In this document: piece by piece, positions 57,801 to 64,000 of the stretch | How positions within the stretch are numbered: position 1 is the first letter of the stretch | Layout of the letters: every line of letters starts with the position of its first letter | Source: Odontomyia ornata | Taxonomy: Eukaryota; Arthropoda; Insecta; Diptera; Stratiomyidae | NCBI GenBank assembly: GCA_963969285.1 | Contig: OZ017740.1 | Coordinates: forward strand, 205,014,055 to 205,078,054 | Reading direction: 5' to 3' | DNA: 64,000 nucleotides | Translations under genes and position numbers: made by a program | Notes under the pieces: generated by a model | The model's input: the letters and a program-made list of their open reading frames with translations, nothing else | The model's database searches: none | What the model was told of the DNA's origin: nothing

Positions 57801-58667
57801 CCTATGGAAATAACTTCGACTGCAGACGCACCTTTCGAAAAAATCAGTCTAGATATCGTCGGTCCATTGCCTACTACGGAACAAGGGAACAGATTTATCT
57901 TAACCCTTCAGGATGATCTAACTAAGTTTTCAGACGCCTTTCCAATCCAAAATCACGAAGCAACCACAGTAGCCAATAAATTGCTACAATTTATTACTCG
58001 CTTTGGAATCCCTAAGCAAATCCTCACCGATCAAGGCTCCAATTTTACTTCCAACCTTATGAAGGAAGTTTCAAAACTCTTCCACATTAAACTACTTCAT
58101 ACAACAATTTATCACCCTCAATCAAATGGCGCTCTCGAGAGATCCCATTCGACCCTAAAGGATTATCTAAAACACTACATAAATAACCAACAGAATGACT
58201 GGGACGAGTATGTTCCGCTCGCAATGTTTGCATATAACACTGCAGTCCACACAACTACTAAATTCACGCCATATGAGCTAATCTTCGGAACAAAACCCAT
58301 TCTTCCCAATTCAATAACTAACACTCCTGAATTCAGGTACACATACGACTCATACGAAGATCAGCTAAAATATAAATTAAACAGATCATTCCAATTAGCA
58401 AAAGAAAACATCAATCAATCCAAACAAAAAAGCAAAACATACTATGACACAAAAATCCGTAATCCCCAATATAAGAAAGGAGATTTTGTGCTAATGAAAA
58501 ATAATGCTAATAAGCCTGCAACTTCTAAGAAATTAGCAGCAAACTGGAAAGGACCTTTTGAAGTAACCGAAATCTGTGATAACAACAAGAATATTATCAA
58601 AATCAAAAATAAAAAACATTTAAAAGTCCATACCAACCAATTAAAACCAACCTCTCTTACAGGATGA
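54753..58667 (+). pseudogene. ERV1 pol (PR-RT-RNaseH-IN), stops and frame switches
   Basis: Protease FLVDTGASTSIIKGEAL (about 54898) in the -1 frame, to a stop at 55280-55282. The next segment, 55261-55920, is in another frame with TGA 55663-55665. A frame switch near 55820 leads to the RT start (QPLISPWSAPLWVVPKK, WRVAIDYRKLNGV). TAA 56280-56282 falls five codons before the catalytic YLDDIVIYA. From 56283 to TGA 58665-58667 the frame is open. RNase H: TTDASNYAIGAVLSQ, TDHRPLIWL. Integrase zinc domain: HNGFHKTYNKIKQYYKW ... CSACQLNK. Core: ISLDIVGPL, ILTDQGSNF, QSNGALERSHS (D, D, E). C-terminal WKGPFEVTE. The stop overlaps the env ATG by four bases. Confidence 0.88.
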
Positions 58668-60623
58668 TCTTCCTTACCGTAATTATATACAGCAGCTTAA
58701 ACCTACTCCAAATCCAAGCTAATAGTGAATATGAAGTCAAAAAGATAGAAAGCGGAAGCGGACTATTTTATGAACACCTGGGAAATGCAAAATTTTATTC
58801 AGAATATTTTAAAATAGTTACTCACATAGACATAAAATCATATAGTGAAAGGCTTAATTTAGCAAAAAGAATTGCAAAACGATCCTTCCAGCTCTGTGAT
58901 AAAATCACAAAAGATCATGTTAAATTGTTCTGTACGCAAAATTCTAATATCTTTAATATAAAAATGCCGGAAATCCTTAATAAGGAAGAATCAGTTAGAG
59001 CAATGGTAGGAAACCCCAAATCCCGTAGAGGAATATTAAACGTTATAGGCCCTGTAGCGAAATATTTATTCGTTGCAATGGATTCTAATGATGCTGAATA
59101 TTATGACGGCGTCATAAATAAAGTCGAACATGACGAGTCCGAATTGCAGCTTTTGATAAAAGACCAAATAAACGTTGTTAAAACTACTATCTCAAACTTC
59201 AATAGTACAATATCCCATTCAAAATTGTCAGAAAAGGAACTAAATGGAAACATTGAAAAATTTAACGCATTCTTGAAAAATCAAAATAATTTTAACTCTG
59301 AAACAGATTCGAATCAGGAGATAATTGAACATTTGAGTATTCTCACTTTCTTATTAAACGAAATAGACCTAAAACTAGAAGAAATAATCGACATTCTCAT
59401 GGCGGCAAGGAAAAATACACTTCATCCTAGCTTCACTAGTCCCAGAAGACTGGTTGAGGAATTTAACAATTTTAATCAATACCTTAAAAATGGTCTCGAA
59501 TATGCCATTAAACCTGATATCAAGAATATCAATCAAATTCTGGATATTACTAGAATACAATACGCATTCAAGAAACAGCGAATGATCTTCGTTATATCTT
59601 TCCCTTTAGTGGACAGTACTGATTTCAACCTTTATCATCTAATACCCTTACCCATACCTCACACCGAACAGAAATCCTATGCTTACATTGACCCAAGTTT
59701 CAAGTATCTGGCTTTTTCCAAAAATAAATTGCAATACGCCTAATTTCAAACAATTGATTCTTGTGAGCAATTAGAATACAACAAATATATCTGCAAAAAT
59801 TATATCATCTACTCTACCTTGAATAAACCGATTTGCGAAATATCTCTGCTTACCAAAATTAATAAGAAAATTCCAACTGACTGTTCGACGAAGTTTCTAA
59901 CCGGAAAACTCAAAATATGGCAAAATCGGGTGAATAATAACTGGATATTCGTTGTATCCACACATGCTTACAATACAATGTAACAACACGATAAAAGATG
60001 TGGAAATCTCTAAAACTGGTATCGTAACTCTTGCAAAAAATTGCAAAGCATACTCCTCGCAGACTCAATTACTTACAAATAACGAATTAATATCATATTA
60101 CGAAAATATCATTCCTAGCCTCAACATTGTCGAGGATGACTGTTGTGAAGAAATTAAAATAAATAAAACAGACTTTAGTTACCACCTATATCAAATCCAG
60201 TTGTCCAACATTAAATTGGATGACCTCAATTTCGCATCTCGTAAACTCGATGATCTAAATGAACAAGTCAATCGACTGCACTCCCAGCCTCATTTTTATA
60301 AATATGCAAATGCCTGTAGATACGTGATAGTAACAATTTCAATTATTGTATTTGGATACATCCTTTATAGATTCTATAAATGTATAAAACCCATACTGCC
60401 AAACTTCATGAGGATTGACCGCGGATGTTGTTGTCGAGCGATTACCATTAATCAATATAACTCACCTACTTCTTCACCTAGACATCATGTTCAAATGGAA
60501 GTTACCGCTATACCCGATGATACACTAGCTGCCTTACCTGAAGAAAACGTTCCATTACGCGTTTCAAAATCAAAATCAAGGTTCAGAGCCTCTGTAGGCA
60601 GACTTAATCACGACGAATTCTAA
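58664..60623 (+). pseudogene. ERV1 env glycoprotein, one stop and one frameshift
   Basis: Envelope protein, the hallmark of errantiviruses, expected at the cell surface as a membrane fusion protein. ATG 58664 (ATGA overlap with pol). Hydrophobic signal-peptide-like start (MIFLTVIIYSSLNLLQIQAN). A basic cleavage-like site, NPKSRRGILNVIGP, lies near residue 117, followed by a hydrophobic stretch typical of the family. TAA at 59741-59743 stops the frame, which then stays open to about 59983. A frame switch near 59960-59970 leads to the last part, 59952-60623, with paired Cys (EDDCCEE), a membrane segment (YVIVTISIIVFGYILYRFY) and a basic/Cys cytoplasmic tail. Not expressed as a full protein here. 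Confidence 0.85.
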
Positions 60624-60647
60624 ATTAAAAAGATAAATTCGTCTTTT

Positions 60648-60660
60648 CCAAGGGGGATGT
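60648..60660 (+). promoter_or_regulatory. ERV1 polypurine tract
   Basis: CCAAGGGGGATGT immediately before the 3' LTR. Confidence 0.65.
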
Positions 60661-61440
60661 TGTTATGGACCATATACTCCATTCACTCCCCTACTGATAA
60701 AATGTACATTGACCACATTGACCACGCACTTACCTTTACTCCCTTGTATCCAATTTCGCATACCAGCAGAATTTCAATTCGTTAAACGCATAAACCATTA
60801 TTTATTCTAAGAAGACCATATTAATCAAAGCCCAAATTTAATAACTTTCCAGAACCATAGCAAAATGCCAAACACAGGAAACAATCCATCTAAAAGTAGT
60901 AATATCCCATATGAGAGATTGTACTTTTGCGATATTTGCAGATCCGATAAACACAATTCACCAAATTGTGTTTACAATAAGAATCGCGACAAATCACTCA
61001 GCTCTACGAAGAAATCTTAAGATTTTAATTAATCCGTGACCAAAGGGATAAACAATTTTAACTTAATCTGCTAAAATCGTATCAATGAAATTGATACATT
61101 TGTAAACAGTTGAGAGAGTGAAATTTGCGAAATAGATTTATATAAACAAATAAGTCCTATAAAAGGGCATTGGAATTGTGAATAAGAGGAGTTGTAAGTT
61201 GTCAGTTGTCAATCGCTGATTTCAAGTGTAAAGTTCAGTAAAGTAAAGTTCAGTAGTATAAATATTTATATATACATATATTTAAAAGTATTAAAGTGTA
61301 AAAGTATTGTAAAAGTGATATGCGCAAGTGCAAAACAAAGTGAATTATTGTAAAAGTGATATGTGCAAGTGCAAAACAAAGTGAATAAATTTTATAAAGT
61401 TGAAGTTGTGTTATATTTATTCCTTAAAGAGCCCATAACA
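60661..61440 (+). repeat. ERV1 3' LTR (780 bp)
   Basis: TGTTATGGACC...GCCCATAACA. Relative to the 5' LTR it lacks about 23 bases near 61130 and has an extra copy of GTAAAAGTGATATGYGCAAG (about 61311 and 61349). Confidence 0.88.
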
Positions 61441-61444
61441 CTGG

Positions 61445-62400
61445 CTTCAGATATAAGCCAACATGCGACTATGCGCGAAGATATTTTGTTCAGAAAAATA
61501 CTTAAAGTTCCCTCATATTTCCACTTAAATGAAACCAGGTCCGAAATTCATATATCAAGATTGGTCTAACCAAATTTTGTAGCAGAAAACTTTGACACGT
61601 TGGTCAGTGCACCAGGAGTGAAAAAGTCATCAAACGGACATGAATACTTCATACGCTTTTCTCGACATGGTTTTAGCATACTTGTTACAGTATGAATAAA
61701 GATCTAGATTAACACTTAGGTATCGATCACAGAGCTTATGATAAACCCGCTCTGAACTGCCTTCACCAACCTTAATGTGAAAATCCTTCCAATTTCGTTC
61801 CTAGTCTTCCCTAGACAGCAGCTTCGTTCGAAACAAAATTGTTTCGCACTTCTGTGTACTGGATTTCATTCGCCAATTGTTTGTGTTGAACAATCACTGA
61901 ATATTTCATGAAGATTCTTTTGAACAACTGATGCTTTTCTGTCTGCCGTATAGATATATCCAAGTAGAAATCAACTTAGGCATGCCTAAACGGGCATTAG
62001 GGCCTAACGCGGTAACAGTAGTGCTTTTTATGTTAAATCGAACAAAATAAAATTTCTTGGTAATAAATTAGAATTATGCGTAGAAGATTAGAACGCGTAA
62101 GTTTAAATACTTTTAAGCTCGGATGTGATGAGGAACTGATCACTTTTTTTCAAATTAGGCATAATGCGGGCCTAATGAAGCCTGAATGCGGCATGCCTAA
62201 GTCAAGCATGCATAATTTGGACCTAATGGGGCCCTAATGCGGCTGCATATAATTCGCACCAGAGCTGTATTGTTGAGGTTATATAAATGGGTTTATCGCA
62301 AATGTGGATCTTGTTGAAAAATGTGAAAACAGGTTAGTATTATGCAAAGTAAGAGAATGGTAAGTATTAAGAATAAATAATTTCTCTTTTTGTTGATTTT
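61445..62400. other. Unassigned sequence
   Basis: No gene recognised. Contains motifs TAGGCATGCCTAA, CGGGCATTAGGGCC and GCGGGCCTAATG around 61977-62240, forming many short inverted repeats; perhaps a decayed MITE or satellite. Confidence 0.35.
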
Positions 62401-62420
62401 ACCAAGAAAGTTTTTTTCTG

Positions 62421-62545
62421 TTTAGGCAAACCCCATTACCGCCTTAACAAGGAAATCTTTAGGCAAGCCGCATTACTGCCTAAATTAGAAACTATTGAGG
62501 GCAAGCCCCATCACTACCTTAATTAGGAACTGCTTAGACAAGTAC
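62421..62545. repeat. Degenerate tandem repeat, about 38-bp unit, three copies
   Basis: Units around TTTAGGCAAGCCGCATTACT, TTTAGGCAAACCCCATTACC and GAGGGCAAGCCCCATCACTA, each followed by GCCTTAA/CTAAATTAGGAA-like ends. Related to the TAGGC motifs at 61977-62240. Confidence 0.55.
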
Positions 62546-64000
62546 ATATTCTCTATTGTATAGTTTACGATGGACTCTAAGGGCAATCCCGCCATTGTAC
62601 GTATAGCTAAATATATGATGTAGAATCCAAACTAGCAATTTAACATTAACTTTTATTCCTCAATGAACTTTGAACGCTTGGTTGAGTATCACTTCAAAAA
62701 CCCTGCTGATATAAGACAGCAAGTTGATTAAGCGGTAGCTTTTGGAGTATGAAGAGTCTTTCTCAACTCTACGTATAGCGTTTGTTCCGTACAGACGCGC
62801 TTTTAAATCACTCCTTTCAAAAGTTTTCTCAAATTAAATTAATTTTATAAAACTTCAGTCCGGAGTTAATTTTTACTGAAAAAATCTTATATCGTCGAAG
62901 CAATTGTAAATCATTATTGTAACTTCCATACATAAAGGAAAGTGGAGAATATAAAGGCAACTTCGGGACCGCTGGTGTGGAGGAGCCCAATGGCTTCTCA
63001 TCGTTAGGGAAGCATGGGGAAACGTTAAATGCAAAAGTGGTGACAATCAACAAAAGAAAACATAATCAAGAAAACCCCGCAGATGGCGGATGTTAACTAC
63101 AAATAATCGAAGACCGTGAAGAAACAATCAGCCTTCTCAGAGAAGGAAATGTGAACTAAAACTACGGATACAGTCCCTCAAAGATCTATTGAAGAAAGGG
63201 ATGATGAGTCCAACAGGAAACAAAGGTGAAAAAAGCATGAAACGAACGATCCCGAACGAAATTCTAAATGCTGATGGTATTAACGACCGTCAAAACTATT
63301 TGATGATGCTTGAAGGATTGGAAGTAGAAATGCAAGTTGAAGAAAGAGTCGAAGGTAAGTCTGATAACTATAATAACATAGTCTGCAATATTTAAAAAAT
63401 AAAAGAAAGAACAAGAAATCAACTCGCAGTTCTACTGGTTCCTAAGAAAAAGCTAGCAACAAGGCAGAAAATTTTCCGCTAGTAAATGTATGAGGCCAAA
63501 GCTGTTGGGAGCCGAAAATAAATTAAGCATCTTCTTGCGAATCCCGACGTACCGACTTTCTCCCATTCGCAACTTCAATTGCCGCCGCAACATTTCCACC
63601 TTCCTTTGGGCACTCCTACCAGTGTATTTATTTATTTTTTTTTATTAACATATTTTTTTAAATTCTCCTATAATTTTCACTTCCCAATCATCGCAATCCT
63701 ACCCTTTTCCCTTGTTTTCAACTAAACTAATAAAATAAATGCTAATAATTTCAATTTTCCCACATACAACATTCCATTCATTAATTCCCACTAACAAAAC
63801 TTTATTCAATACATTTTTCCTAACAAAACCTAATTCCTTCCTTTATACTAACGAATTCTGTTCACTAGTTCCCACTAACAAATTTTATTATTTTATACTA
63901 ACGAAAAATAATTCACGTTTCCCTACTAACAAAATTCAATCTCATACCCAGATGCATTCTTGAAGTTGCTTATGACATGAACATGGCACCATTGGCTGCG
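62546..64000. other. No gene or known element seen
   Basis: Short frames only (62829-63053 minus, 63189-63395 plus, 63739-63963 plus), none with a motif I recognise. The last 400 bases are A/T-rich with repeated ACTAACAAA-like words (about 63790-63945). Confidence 0.4.

Larger units (their letters stand above)
41080..61440 (+). mobile_element. Errantivirus-like LTR element ERV1 (gag-pol-env), split by ULY1
   Basis: Ends TGTTATGG ... CCATAACA (perfect inverted repeats) with TSD CTGG at 41076-41079 and 61441-61444. Its 5' LTR is interrupted at 41694/52996 by ULY1 (11.3 kb). Without ULY1 it is about 9.06 kb, a normal length for the group. It has a tRNA-Leu-type PBS, gag, pol and an env gene. 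Stops and frame breaks lie in pol and env; gag is open. The LTRs differ by indels, so it is older than ULY1. Confidence 0.92.

Noticed and set aside
62829..63395. Short frames at the right end as host exons
   Set aside because: No splice-supported continuation, no domain, composition close to flanks.

Overview
The window is eukaryotic, almost certainly from an insect and probably a higher dipteran. It is AT-rich, has long (TA)n microsatellites, and carries mariner/Tc1 transposons of fly types, DINE-1/Helentron-like repeats with a (GTCY)n tract, and an errantivirus with an env gene. I find no bacterial-type operon, CRISPR array, tRNA, rRNA or intact host gene. A tephritid-like fly is only a guess, based on the rosa (DD41D) mariners and the repeat style. 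Nearly the whole 64 kb is mobile DNA, much of it nested.

Layout: 1-4510 R1-clade-like LINE, whose poly-A end cuts into GYP1, a minus-strand Ty3/gypsy element (4511-8445). 8602-17723 is DNA transposons separated by (TA)n tracts: a mariner (8776-9688); a roughly 6 kb near-perfect palindrome (9683-15678), each arm holding one DD41D rosa-type mariner with a DINE-like repeat inside; an S-like Tc1 (15876-17057); and a deleted mariner (17072-17628). 17889-23038 is GYP2, a decayed Ty3/gypsy element with TSD GCTT, inserted in a mariner remnant. 24365-25827 is a dead Tc1. 25860-31233 is GYP3, a young relative of GYP2 with open gag and pol. 31490-33570 is a decayed RTE-like LINE.

34714-40581 is TC3, a Tc1 element with IR/DR ends carrying a DINE copy (itself interrupted by a short TPRT insertion), a second DINE copy whose (GTCY)n seed has grown to about 1 kb of octamer repeats, and a solo LTR inside the transposase. 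TC3 appears itself to sit in another DINE copy.

41080-61440 is ERV1, an errantivirus-like gag-pol-env element. Its 5' LTR is split by ULY1 (41695-52991), a Ulysses/Osvaldo-like element with 2.5 kb LTRs. Each ULY1 LTR carries a coding-like stretch with a signal peptide that resembles a captured host gene fragment. 61445-64000 shows no gene I recognise.

All four LTR retrotransposons with a readable gag-pol junction (GYP1, GYP3, ULY1, ERV1) have a canonical -1 slippery heptamer (GGGAAAC or AAAAAAC) in the correct gag phase. Only GYP3 looks coding-competent; every other element carries stops, frameshifts, deletions or lost catalytic residues.
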